Source of the DNA: Dehalococcoidales bacterium
Lineage (GTDB): Bacteria; Chloroflexota; Dehalococcoidia; Dehalococcoidales; UBA3254
Reading direction: 5' to 3'
Assembly (NCBI GenBank): GCA_016926695.1
Contig: JAFGOB010000137.1
Location: 1 to 41,530, forward strand
DNA length: 41,530 nt
Shown here: positions 15,872 through 25,400 of the stretch, in pieces
Numbering within the stretch: the first letter of the stretch is position 1
Layout: each line of letters starts with the position of its first letter
Notes under the pieces: generated by a model
Database searches by the model: none
What the model saw: the letters and a program-made list of their open reading frames with translations, nothing else
Told to the model about the DNA's origin: nothing
Program-made: the position numbers and the translations under genes

Positions 15872-17872
15872 TTGTTAAGTGTCGTAAACATATCCAAAGC
15901 CTATGGTGAGCAGGTGCTCTTCAGCGGGATGACCTTCAATGTCGGCGCCAGGGACCGTATTGCCGTCATCGGTCCGAATGGATCGGGCAAGACCACTCTT
16001 TTTGAAATAATCACCGGCAATATAGCCTCTGATTCCGGAAGTATTGCCAGGCGCAAGGATATTACCATCGGTTATGCCAGGCAGGAGATCACGCCGGAAA
16101 GCCATGAAAGGCTGCTGGATCATGTATCGCATGCCTCCACCAGGATCGCAGGGCTGGAACACAGGCTGCGGGTTCTCCAGGAAGCCCTGACCGAGAGCGG
16201 CGATGACGGAGATACAGCCCGGCTGATGCGTGAACTGGGGGAGCTGCAACATCGATTCGAGATCGCCGGCGGATACGACGTCGAGCATGAGGCCGAGGTG
16301 ATACTATCGGGACTGGGGTTTAAAGAGGAGGACTTCCAGCGCCCGCTGTGCGAGTTCAGCGGAGGTTGGCTTATGCGTGTTACGCTGGCCAAGCTGCTGG
16401 TAGTAAATCCGGATATGCTGCTGTTGGATGAGCCTACCAACCACCTGGACCTGGAATCATGCATATGGTTCGAGGACTACCTGAAGTCGTACCAGGGAGC
16501 GGTGATGGTGACTTCACACGACCGGGCTTTTCTCAACCGGGTAGCCGGGAGAATCATCGCCATCGAGAAAGACGATGTTATTCTATATAACGGCAGCTAT
16601 GACGACTATGTGCTTGCCCGGCAGCAGGACCAGGAAACTAGGGAGGCCACCGCCAGGAGACAGGGAATCCGCATTAAAAAAGAAATGCGTTTTATTGAGC
16701 GCTTCCGCTATAAGGCCACCAAGGCCGCCGCGGTGCAGAGCCGCATGAAAGCACTGGCAAAAATTGAAAAGGTGGTAGTCCCCAGGACCAGCCGTAAAAT
16801 CCATTTCAACTTTCCCGAACCCCGGCGCAGCGGCGAAGAAGTAATCGCTTTAAGGCATATACGGAAGTCCTATGATGGTTTACCGGTCTACCGGGACCTT
16901 AACCTCACACTGAGAAGAAATGACCGGGTGGCGCTGGTGGGCCCTAACGGAGCAGGCAAGACCACTCTGCTCAAGATCATGGCGGGGGTGCTGCCTTTTG
17001 ATGAAGGTGAACGCAAACTGGGGCATAACGTCGATACCTCGTATTACGCCCAGTACCAGCTTGAGCTGCTGGAGGGGCAGAATACCGTTCTGGAAGAGCT
17101 TCAGCGAGCGGCGCCGGACGAGGCGGAACAGGTGCTGCGCGGTATGCTGGGAGCCTTTCTCTTCAGCGGGGATGACGTATTCAAAAAAGTGGAAGTCCTT
17201 TCCGGCGGGGAGAAGAGCCGGCTTTCCCTGGCCAGGATGCTGGTGCGCCCGGCCAATTTCCTGCTGATGGATGAGCCTACCAATCATCTGGATATCAGCT
17301 CCCGTGAAATGCTGGTGGACGCGCTTGAAGCTTATCACGGCTCACTTTGTTTTATCACTCACGACCGTACCGTGATCAGGGAAATAGCCAACAAAATCGT
17401 TGAAATACGCAACGGCGAACCCGTGGTCTATGAAGGCAGCTACGATGAATACCTGGACTGGAAGGAAAAAACTGGAATGCCGGATGATGACAACGCCCTG
17501 GCCGGAGGTATGAACGGCCGGGGGGCGAATGTATCCTCCAGGGAGATTCAGAGGCAGCGCAAGGCAGCAGAGGGCGAACTGCGCAACAGATTCTACCGGG
17601 AGACCTCTCCCCTTAAAAAGCATATCTCCAATATCGAAGGCGAGCTGGCGAGACTGGAGCCGGAGTTCAGCCGGCTGGAGAGCTACCTCGCCACCCCGGA
17701 AGCCTATGGCAATACCGATGATCTGAGAACGGTAACCATCCGGCACCATGAGCTGATGAAGACTATCCCCCGGTTGACGGCGGAATGGGAAAAGCTCTCC
17801 CTGGAGGCCGAGCAAAAGAAACGGGAATTCGAGGAAGCCAGGAAGAGGCTTGAAGAAGAGTACCGGAGATAG
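15872..17872 (+). CDS. ABC-F family ATPase (Uup/Ettr-type)
   Basis: Two ABC cassettes in one soluble chain of 666 aa, with no membrane domain: Walker A GPNGSGKT (34-41), signature FSGGWLMR, Walker B LLLDEPTNHLDLE; then GPNGAGKT, LSGGEKSR and LLMDEPTNHLDIS. Between them is the linker with charged helices (IRIKKEMRFIERFRYKATKAAAVQSRMK) that in ABC-F proteins reaches the ribosomal E site. A C-terminal coiled coil rich in Glu/Lys/Arg (about 560-666) is Uup-like. ABC-F proteins act on ribosomes in translation control or antibiotic protection. The start is TTG at 15872, since MLSVVNISKAYG is the normal N-terminus; its ribosome binding site is weak. Which ABC-F subfamily it belongs to cannot be fixed by eye. 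Confidence 0.93.
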   Translation: MLSVVNISKAYGEQVLFSGMTFNVGARDRIAVIGPNGSGKTTLFEIITGNIASDSGSIARRKDITIGYARQEITPESHERLLDHVSHASTRIAGLEHRLRVLQEALTESGDDGDTARLMRELGELQHRFEIAGGYDVEHEAEVILSGLGFKEEDFQRPLCEFSGGWLMRVTLAKLLVVNPDMLLLDEPTNHLDLESCIWFEDYLKSYQGAVMVTSHDRAFLNRVAGRIIAIEKDDVILYNGSYDDYVLARQQDQETREATARRQGIRIKKEMRFIERFRYKATKAAAVQSRMKALAKIEKVVVPRTSRKIHFNFPEPRRSGEEVIALRHIRKSYDGLPVYRDLNLTLRRNDRVALVGPNGAGKTTLLKIMAGVLPFDEGERKLGHNVDTSYYAQYQLELLEGQNTVLEELQRAAPDEAEQVLRGMLGAFLFSGDDVFKKVEVLSGGEKSRLSLARMLVRPANFLLMDEPTNHLDISSREMLVDALEAYHGSLCFITHDRTVIREIANKIVEIRNGEPVVYEGSYDEYLDWKEKTGMPDDDNALAGGMNGRGANVSSREIQRQRKAAEGELRNRFYRETSPLKKHISNIEGELARLEPEFSRLESYLATPEAYGNTDDLRTVTIRHHELMKTIPRLTAEWEKLSLEAEQKKREFEEARKRLEEEYRR

Positions 17873-18025
17873 AGGGAGCAGACGGGCGGGTGGGAATTTG
17901 TAGTATAAGGTTTACAGTTCATAGTTATTAGCTGACAACTAAGGATGAGTGGTGGGTAGCGGCACACCGCCGTACCTGGAGCGGGGAGTATTCTTCCTTT
18001 CGGAAAGCCTCAGCCTCCCTGTGCC

Positions 18026-18069
18026 TGTCATGCTGTAGTCCGCCGCAGGCGGACGAAGTTGCTCAGGGT
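18026..18069. repeat. REP-like hairpin element, copy 1
   Basis: It begins TGTCATGCTG and ends CTCAGGGT, the same ends as the element at 40114-40153. The inside carries a perfect stem, GTCCGCC (18038-18044), loop GCA, GGCGGAC (18048-18054). This pattern (TGTCATGCTGnnG...GACGAAG...CTCAGGGT) belongs to a widespread class of short intergenic palindromic repeats. Confidence 0.65.
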
Positions 18070-18395
18070 AGTGGGGAGATTGTACCCGGCAATGATCATA
18101 CCGGCCTGCGTTGAAGTCGTACCACGTTGATGTGATTAATTTGCTGTCCCTTCCTGAGATTTTGCCCGATAGTAGAGAAGGCGGTGTCGGTATCTGGAAT
18201 GACATTCATACAGATATATGACTTGATATTCTATACGTTGTATTCTCATACACAGGATCGTGAGATACAGGACCCGTTTGTACGTTTACCGTTCATGCTT
18301 TCCGGCAGACGTACACAAGAGTTTTATTTTTATAAATTTCCTTATTAACAACTGCAAACTCACATCGTAAAAAATTTTTCATCTCTTCTCGCCTG

Positions 18396-18424
18396 TTGAC
18401 GGAAACTGTTATAACTGTTATAGT
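18396..18424 (+). promoter_or_regulatory. Promoter of the GntR-DUF1648 operon with tandem 9-base repeats
   Basis: TTGACG (18396-18401), a 17-base spacer and TATAGT (18419-18424). The spacer holds a perfect tandem repeat, ACTGTTATA at 18405-18413 and again at 18414-18422, a likely binding site for the YtrA-type regulator encoded directly downstream. AGGAAAGG before the ATG at 18452 is the ribosome binding site. Confidence 0.6.
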
Positions 18425-18451
18425 ATAAATATAATAGCTTTAGGAAAGGTT

Positions 18452-18832
18452 ATGTGGCTTTCGGTAGATGAAAAGGACAGCCGGCCGATTTACCTCCAGA
18501 TCGTCAGCCAGGTGAAGGAGCAGGTCCTGAACGGCGGTCTCAAGACGGGAGACGAGCTTCCCTCGGTCAGGGAGCTGGGGAATATCCTGGCAATCAACCT
18601 GCATACCGTGCGGGCTGCATATCTCAGGCTTCGCGACGAGGGCATCATCAACCTGCACCTGGGGCGCAGAGCGACGGTTGCCGGACCGCCGCGCTCAAGC
18701 GGCACGGCGGAAATGGTGGACGAGCTGAAGCGCAGACTGGAGGAAATCATCACGGATGCCCTGCTGAAAGGACTTACTGCGGAAACCATACGTAAAATAG
18801 TAGACCGCCACCTGGAAGACAGGGAGCGTTGA
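18452..18832 (+). CDS. GntR-family transcriptional regulator, YtrA subfamily
   Basis: At 126 aa this is the short YtrA form: an N-terminal winged helix (about 10-80; DSRPIYLQIVSQVKEQVLNGGLK, DELPSVRELGNILAINLHTVRAAY) and a short C-terminal helix (about 85-125) for dimer formation, without a large effector domain. YtrA regulators usually repress the operon they head, often together with ABC exporters or membrane proteins and in answer to cell-envelope stress. The DUF1648 membrane gene follows after about 30 bases. Autoregulation through the tandem repeats in its promoter is inferred. Confidence 0.92.
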   Translation: MWLSVDEKDSRPIYLQIVSQVKEQVLNGGLKTGDELPSVRELGNILAINLHTVRAAYLRLRDEGIINLHLGRRATVAGPPRSSGTAEMVDELKRRLEEIITDALLKGLTAETIRKIVDRHLEDRER

Positions 18833-18863
18833 TAGCGTGCTGTCCGGGGAGGAGAAGGAAAAT

Positions 18864-19844
18864 ATGAAAAACAGGATAATTCATCCCTTATGGGTACATG
18901 TTCCGTCAATCGGGGTTTTTCTCTATGCCGTTGTCCTGCTGGTTATGGGCAGCCCTTTTCCGGCCAGCGTGGCGACGCATTTCAATTTCCAGGGCGTACC
19001 GGACAGCCATGATTCTCCCTGGTCCTTTTTCGGGCTTTTCCTGGGTCTTTCACTGCTTTTTATAGGCCTGTCCGTTTTCCTGGACGAGCTCTGGGCCAGG
19101 CAGGAGAAATCAAAGACCTTCAACTGGCTGTCACTGCTGGATGAAATCGTGGTGGGAGCGCTGGCCGGCATGACCCTGGCTATGCTCGAATACATCGATT
19201 CCGGAGCGGAACTCTTCCCTTTCCCCTGGATACATATGCTGATGTTCGCCGGTATCACCACAGTCACGGCGGTCTTGCTGGAATGGTTGAGACCTTTCAG
19301 ACCGACTCCTCTATCACCTGCCTCCGGGGATCCGGCTGTTATGGAGAGTAGCCTGCCGCAGGACTGGCGGGGAAACAAGTCCGGCATATACTGGGAATCT
19401 CAGAATCCGCTGTATATAACTTTATTATCCATCTGCCTTCCCCTGGTAATGATAGTTTCCGCAGCCATGGCCTGGTTCAGCCAGCCATGGGCCTCACTGC
19501 TGCTTTTTATGGTGGGGCTGGTGCTGGTCATTCCCTACAGCGGAATGCGTACCGCTGTCAGGCGGGAGGATGTCACCGTCCGTTTCGGGCTGCCGGGGAT
19601 AAGAGTATTGAGGATAAAAACGGGCGATATAGCCGGTCTTGAGCTGAAAGAGTTCTCTCCCCTGCGTGATTTCGGCGGATACGGCATACGCTTTAACAGC
19701 CGGATGCACGCCTACTTCATGCGCGGCAGCCGGGGAGTCCTGATCTCTCTAAACAACGGCAGGAAGTATCTCATCGGGTCCGACCGGCCTGAGCGGCTGC
19801 TGGCCGTTCTGCGGGTAATAACCGGTAACCAGGACCGGACATGA
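18864..19844 (+). CDS. DUF1648-domain membrane protein
   Basis: I choose the ATG at 18864 over the GTG at 18837 because GGAGGAGAAGGA lies just before it. The N-terminal part has the DUF1648 signature (FPASVATHFNFQGVPD) after a first membrane helix, and about five more hydrophobic segments follow. The C-terminal about 90 aa is a soluble PH-like module (VRREDVTVRFGLPGIRVLRI, GVLISLNNGRKYLIGSD). DUF1648 proteins are often paired with YtrA-type regulators and with immunity or envelope-stress functions (SdpI-like), as here. The downstream gene converges with a gap of only 27 bases. The biochemical role is unknown. Confidence 0.85.
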   Translation: MKNRIIHPLWVHVPSIGVFLYAVVLLVMGSPFPASVATHFNFQGVPDSHDSPWSFFGLFLGLSLLFIGLSVFLDELWARQEKSKTFNWLSLLDEIVVGALAGMTLAMLEYIDSGAELFPFPWIHMLMFAGITTVTAVLLEWLRPFRPTPLSPASGDPAVMESSLPQDWRGNKSGIYWESQNPLYITLLSICLPLVMIVSAAMAWFSQPWASLLLFMVGLVLVIPYSGMRTAVRREDVTVRFGLPGIRVLRIKTGDIAGLELKEFSPLRDFGGYGIRFNSRMHAYFMRGSRGVLISLNNGRKYLIGSDRPERLLAVLRVITGNQDRT

Positions 19845-19871
19845 TAATAGGAGAGTATTGGCCTGAATATT

Positions 19872-20606
19872 TCATGCCGGGCCTCCGCGCCTGAGGGAGG
19901 CCGCCGCCAGTACCGTCAGTCCCAGCACGTAAGCCAGCAGGATGATGGTCTCCTTGCCTATGTCCAGAAAGCCTTTGCCTTCCAGCATGAGGGCTCTGAT
20001 GCCGTCGACGCCGTAGGTCAGCGGCAGGAATTTCGCGATCCATTGAAGGTAGTCCGGCAACTGGCTGACGGGGAAAAGAAGCCCGCAGATAAAGACCTGG
20101 GGTACGATAATGAGGGGAATAAACTGGATCATCTGGAATTCGTTCCTGGCGAATACCGAGATAAATATTCCCAGGCAGACCGCCAGGATGCCGATGATGA
20201 CCTGGAAGATGATGATCTGCCATAAGTCGCCCCTGAAATCGACATTCAGCACATAGACGGTATAGAAGAAGAGGATAAGGGTCTGGACTATGGCGAAGGT
20301 CAGGAATCCCAGCAGGTACCCGCCTACGATATCCAGGCGTGTGACGGGGGAGGCCATCAGCCTTTCCATGGTACCCTGGGTGCGCTCTCTCAGGAAGCTG
20401 ATGCCGCTCAGGAGGAATCCCAGGAAGAGCACCAGCATTGCCAGCATGGCCGGCAGCGTGACATTCAGTACGTTTTTATCGGGTATACTGACTCCTACCA
20501 GGGAGGCGATAACCAGGGGGACGATGAGTATCAGGGCAATAGTCCTCCTGTCACGCACCAACTGCTGTATGGTCCGGCGGGCAATGGTCAGGATATTACT
20601 TCCCAT
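19872..20606 (-). CDS. ABC-2 type transporter permease
   Basis: Six hydrophobic segments: one near the N-terminus (TIALILIVPLVIASLVGV) and five in the rest, with the ABC-2 motif LRERTQGTMERLMASPV, in which a short helix contacts the ATPase. I choose the ATG at 20606 (MGSNILTIARRTIQQL) because GAGGAGG lies six bases before it; the longer frame to 20663 overlaps the ATPase gene by 68 bases. With this start the overlap with the ATPase gene is 11 bases, a sign of coupled translation. Together they form an exporter of unknown substrate (drug, lipid or polymer), probably controlled by the TetR regulator upstream. Confidence 0.9.
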   Translation of the reverse strand: MGSNILTIARRTIQQLVRDRRTIALILIVPLVIASLVGVSIPDKNVLNVTLPAMLAMLVLFLGFLLSGISFLRERTQGTMERLMASPVTRLDIVGGYLLGFLTFAIVQTLILFFYTVYVLNVDFRGDLWQIIIFQVIIGILAVCLGIFISVFARNEFQMIQFIPLIIVPQVFICGLLFPVSQLPDYLQWIAKFLPLTYGVDGIRALMLEGKGFLDIGKETIILLAYVLGLTVLAAASLRRGGPA

Positions 20607-21345
20607 TTTGTTCCTCCTCGCTGTGTTTGACGAAGTACAGGAAGGTCTCTTCCAGTGTGGCATGAGGATCTCCGGTAGCGGACTGTAGCTCGGCGGGCGA
20701 ACCCAGGGCGATTATGCGTCCGTTTCGCAGGAATGCCAGCCTGCGGCAGTGAGCGGCGTCATCCAGAGTATGACTGGTGATGACCAGGGTCGCTCCACCG
20801 GCGGTAAGACCGTTAAAAAATTCCCAGAAACGGGCCCGGACGTCGGGGTCAAGTCCGACGGTGGGTTCGTCCAGGAATAGCAGCAGAGGGCTGTGGACGA
20901 TGGCGCATCCCAGGCTGACGCGCTGTTTCATACCTCCGCTCAGCTTCAGGATCGGAGTATGCTTTTTTTCAACGAGATCGATAACCCGGATGACCTCATC
21001 GACCCTTTTTATCCTCTGTTTGCGGTCGCGCATTCCGTAGATATGTGCGAAAAAATCGATATTCTGCTCTACTGTCAGCTCATTGTACAGTGAGGCCAAC
21101 TGGGGCATATAACCTATCTGCCGGGCGATCGCCGGGGAAGGTCTCTTACCCAGGCAGGTCAGCAAACCGGAGGCCGGCTTGAGCAGTCCGACCATAAGGC
21201 GAATCAGCGTAGTCTTGCCTGAGCCGTTGGCCCCCAGCAGGCCGAAACTGATGCCTGCCGGGATATGCAGAGAAAGTCCGTCCAGTACCCTGGTACGGCC
21301 GTAGCTGAACTTAAGGTTTTCTATGGCGATGGCTGTATTTTCCAT
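20596..21345 (-). CDS. ABC transporter ATP-binding protein
   Basis: A single cassette of 249 aa: Walker A GANGSGKT (38-45), Q-loop MPQLASLY, signature LSGGMKQR (135-142), Walker B LLLFLDEP (154-161), and the switch His in VITSHTLDDA. This is the CcmA/NatA-like type that drives ABC-2 permeases. It overlaps the permease gene downstream and follows the TetR gene after 109 bases. That gap holds a small palindrome (TTATTC at 21372, GAATAA at 21388) and no gene. Confidence 0.93.
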   Translation of the reverse strand: MENTAIAIENLKFSYGRTRVLDGLSLHIPAGISFGLLGANGSGKTTLIRLMVGLLKPASGLLTCLGKRPSPAIARQIGYMPQLASLYNELTVEQNIDFFAHIYGMRDRKQRIKRVDEVIRVIDLVEKKHTPILKLSGGMKQRVSLGCAIVHSPLLLFLDEPTVGLDPDVRARFWEFFNGLTAGGATLVITSHTLDDAAHCRRLAFLRNGRIIALGSPAELQSATGDPHATLEETFLYFVKHSEEEQNGK

Positions 21346-21454
21346 ACCTCTTACTCCTGTGGACTCCAGCCTTATTCACCCGGGCCGGAATAAATATGCT
21401 ACTGTTCTTCGTCACCCTCACCCTGACTTTGGTTCAGGCCCTATCCCGAACCAT

Positions 21455-22087
21455 CTAATCTCCTGCGCCCATCAGCCCGTGGAGGATATATTCTGCCAGC
21501 GTATCGACCACCTGCTCACGGGGCAGTGTTTCCAGGGGACTGTGTTCCATCTCAAGGATTCTCAGCATGATAAAGCCCAGGATAGTACCGCCCACAGCCC
21601 TCACCAGAATGGAAGTCTCCAGCGGTCTGACTGGTCCCCCGGGGACCATAGTCTGCCGGTAAATATTCTCCATTTTGCTGAAAAAGGGACCGATTATTTT
21701 TTCATAGAAGATGGTCCGGAGCTCCTGATCGCGCTGTATTTCACCCATGAGCGAAGCCAGACGGGCGATGTTACCGTCCCTGACCAGGTCCAGGCGGTTA
21801 TGCAGGATGTTTTTGAGGGTGGGGACGAAGTCCGCCCCGGCCAGTCCGTTTGCCATTTTAAGCAGTGGCAGCGTGATGATGGTCTCCAGGATAACGGCGA
21901 TAAAGAGGTCGCGCTTACCGGAGAAATATAGATAAATTGTTCCGCTGGCCACACCCGCCTCGCGGGCAATCTCCGGGACGGTAGCGGCAGAGAAGCCCTT
22001 ATGGGTAAAGACCCGGCTGGCAGCCTCGATGATTTGCTCCCTGCGCTTTTCGGCTATCATTTTTTTACGTGAAGCCCTGTCTGCCAT
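21455..22087 (-). CDS. TetR-family transcriptional repressor (AcrR-like)
   Basis: The N-terminal helix-turn-helix is typical (REQIIEAASRVFTHKGFSAATVPEIAREAGVASGTIYLYFSGKRDLF), followed by a ligand domain of about 150 aa. The open frame reaches 22117, but the ATG at 22087 has GGAGGG before it, and the upstream start would lie inside the operator, so I choose 22087 (MADRASRKKM). A near-perfect palindrome at 22102-22121, directly upstream, is the expected autoregulatory operator. It heads the ATPase and permease genes, probably controlling this exporter. Confidence 0.92.
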   Translation of the reverse strand: MADRASRKKMIAEKRREQIIEAASRVFTHKGFSAATVPEIAREAGVASGTIYLYFSGKRDLFIAVILETIITLPLLKMANGLAGADFVPTLKNILHNRLDLVRDGNIARLASLMGEIQRDQELRTIFYEKIIGPFFSKMENIYRQTMVPGGPVRPLETSILVRAVGGTILGFIMLRILEMEHSPLETLPREQVVDTLAEYILHGLMGAGD

Positions 22088-22101
22088 AGACCCTCCATAT
22101 A

Positions 22102-22121
22102 ATGAATGAATGTTCATTCAT
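22102..22121. promoter_or_regulatory. TetR operator palindrome
   Basis: Half-sites ATGAATGAA and TTCATTCAT flank a TG centre, so 18 of 20 positions are symmetric. This is the familiar AcrR/TetR-type operator (TGAATGA...TCATTCA). It lies 15 bases before the chosen TetR start and would block its transcription. Confidence 0.75.
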
Positions 22122-22481
22122 ATATTATAGTAATGCACGGCAATGGACATGTCAAGGACTCTCTCCATTACTCCATTACCCCCGGGTAGGAGAAAGCCGG
22201 GATGGATACATGGCAAGTTGGTCGGCGGCAACCGCTGTGAAGGGTTAAGGTTTGGGGCTTGTAAAAAGGACGAGGAGGTAATGCGGGAGAAGTGCTAAAG
22301 GACAGTAAAAGAGATTACCAGTCAGCTTCATTGACATTATAGTACGAACCCATTTATTATTTACAGTGAATATTCTTTCAGTGGCCCTTTTTCTATGAGA
22401 AAACGTTATTTTCAGGATAAACAGCATATTTTATTCAGTACAGGCAGTTGTATTGAATGTTTTTTCAGGGAGATCATGAGA
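22122..22481 (+). promoter_or_regulatory. Intergenic region with promoter of the peptidase-like surface gene
   Basis: TTGACA (22331-22336), an 18-base spacer and TATTAT (22355-22360) form a good plus-strand promoter. The leader would be about 110 bases to the start at 22482. The remainder shows no gene and no further recognisable structure. Confidence 0.5.
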
Positions 22482-25400
22482 ATGAAAAAAATCTTGTCGA
22501 TACTATTCTGTCTTGCAATTGTAATTAGCTTAACGCCGGTTTTTTCGCCGCATACTGCATTTGCCCTGTCTCAATCTCCACTTGCTCGATCTACGGATCT
22601 AGACTTGAGTGGTATTCCTGCTGATAAGATACTGATCGCCGGGGAGCAATATACAGTTATCGCCAAGTATTTTGATCCCGATGGAAGAACAGACTTGAAA
22701 TATTGCTGGCTGGCGATAAATACACCTTACGGTCGTATTATCCTTTTGTGGTATCAGGATACTTATTATGCACCATGTGTTTCCGAACACTCCGAGTTTG
22801 CCGAACTATCAGGAGTAGATGTGGAGACTATAAGTGAGGGATACCAGGGTTACAGGCTAAAATGGAGATTCCGCTTGAAAACTCGCCTCCCTGAATTCAC
22901 AAGTAAAATGGATTTCGGTGTCAAGGCAGAGGATGATAGCAGCAATACCAGTGGAAATTTTTCTTATAACGATACCAATGCCAGTTTCCGCCATTCTCTC
23001 CCCGGCAGCCAGACTATCACCGTAAACAGCAATGTAGCAGCCAGGTTTGTTATTGTAGGAGCTGACAATTACAATGGGACTACACCCTGGACTACTAATA
23101 CTGCTCCTGTAGGAAACTATCGGATTTACTGGGCAATGGTTAACAACTATACACCCTCTTCGGAAAGTAAGTATCTGGCGACAAATGGTTGTATATCCTT
23201 CTATGCGGAATATCCCGCAAGTACTCAGGGACCGTGCATTCGTACCCCGGTTGACTCCATTGATTTCAGGTCCGTCACAGGATTTGGCAATATTGAAAAA
23301 AGCATCGTGATATATAACGATGGAGACGAGGCCTTGCAAATCAGCAATATAGTGAAAACTTCCGGCAGTCCCGATTTCACATATTCAGGACCTTCATGTC
23401 CTTTCGCAATCTACCCTAACATGTCGGAAGAAATCAAGATCAGGTATACCCCTTCTTCTACAGGCTATAAAGAAGCAGTATTTACCATTCAATGTAATGA
23501 TTCCGATCATAAGGTGGTTTATTTTGGTGTCTCCGGAACAGGAACACCAGCGCAGGCCAATGTACCCCAGATACGCTGGGCAGGAGAGAAAATCGTTTTA
23601 GAGCTAAATAAAGGGACGGGTTTCGAGGGATGTGCGGTAAATTTTTCAATAACAAGAGGTCCCGGCATTCCAATAAATCCCCAGACAACGGTAGACAATA
23701 CGGGTATTGCTCGATCTATATTAACATCTGATATGCAAGGAAAATGTGTTATTAAAGCGTCAATATATAGAGACGATCATTCCCTTATGGATGAAAATGA
23801 ATTTGTTGTCTATTTTCTGGAATTTGAGGATATATCCCTGGGTAGTCTGACAGGGAACAGGACGGGAGCTGGAATGTGGGAGCCTCCCAACCCGTGGGAC
23901 AGTACAAGCGATGTGCTTTCAGCAACCCTGAATCCTGATAATGATAGTCTGCTGAGAGCACGCGTGAAAGGCTGGTTCATGGATGGTACTTCTTGCAGTA
24001 CCAGGACTCAAAGAATAGCTGATTTTGATGGCGATGGTTCAGTCGATACGCTACTTCCTGCCGGGCGCTGGGTACTGCCGGACGACTGGTCTGTGCTGGC
24101 TGGTCCCCTCTGGCAGCACAATAGTCCGGATTGGGATCTCATAGATACTCCGGATGATAGCATTGTTGGCACATCGGAACCCGGTCCTTATATCAACCAA
24201 GATAGCTCAGAACTTATTGCAGGTTTCCCTGTTATAGGCCCTTTAAGTCTGCTGGATGACTACTCCGGGAATCCTGTTGTAGCAGCCGATGCTACAATTC
24301 CCGGCCAAAAACGAGTTACAGTGGTGCCGGATGAAATACTAACCTGGTTTGACTGTCCCATGCCTCCCGCCGAGATATCGTTCCAGGTAGAACAGGGGCC
24401 GGGGTATTTTAAGGAAACTGATAAAGGTAGTGTTTATTACCTGGATTCCAGCCGGTATTCCAATCCTTTCTATAAAGTGGAGATTCCGGCCGGTCCTGAG
24501 ATACCGTCTTACGTAAACGGGGGTGGTTATTTCTGGGATAGCTGGGATCAAAGTTCGATGGCGCAGGGCCCATATGATTTCTGGACTTTTTTCGAAAGCG
24601 ATAGCGGACAAACCCCTTCGGATACAACTCACCCGACCGAAGCGGCAGTTTATTCAGATAACCATGGTGAAGCGATAGTATACATGAATGGCAACTGGAA
24701 CACAAATTTGGGTAGTTTAAGTAAAATCCAGGCAATTGCAGACTATCCATATGTAAAGATGCAACGAAGCATATATTCAAGAGATGTCGGTATTACGTGG
24801 TCTTCATCCACCATAGACAACATACCACCAATAGTCGACAATTTCAGTGCTAATAAATCCGTTATAGTGGTTGGAGAAACCATAAGATTCTCTTATTCGG
24901 TCTCAGATCCCGGCGGTTCCGGATTGAAACAGGTGGAGCTATGGGAAGGCACTGACACCGATGGTGACGGTCAACCGAACTGGCCTACAGGAAATACGGA
25001 ATATGTGGATATACAAACTATCTCGGGGCAAAGTGCCTCGGGCTATTTTGACTATATACCTACATTTTCTGGTGTCCATTGGTATGGTATCCACGTTGTC
25101 GATAATGCCAGCAATCTAAATGATGAAAGAAACTCTAATACTGGCGGTTCACCTGGAGTATTTGGACCGATATTTCAAAATATCAACACGCATATATTCC
25201 ATCCGAAACCAGATGGATATAATTTCTCAAATAAGGGAGTAATGGAAACAACTCTTAGTAAAGATACTCGTGAGAGGATATTTAATAGTGCTTTCGATTG
25301 GACAGGAGTTCGCCCCATAACAAGGGAAAAATATTTTGACTTATGGGATAACCTCTGGTTAATTGGGAATTGCTATGGTATGTCACTATCCAGTCTAATG

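Larger units (their letters stand above)
17873..18451. other. Intergenic region holding a REP-like hairpin and the GntR promoter
   Basis: No gene is visible in 579 bases. It contains the REP-like element at 18026-18069 and the promoter at 18396-18424, listed separately. The remainder is unstructured and becomes AT-rich towards the promoter. Confidence 0.5.

Noticed and set aside
21400..21454. CACCCTCACCCTGAC and nearby small palindrome as a mobile repeat
   Set aside because: Only one copy is seen in the window and the palindrome is short, so a repeat family cannot be supported here.
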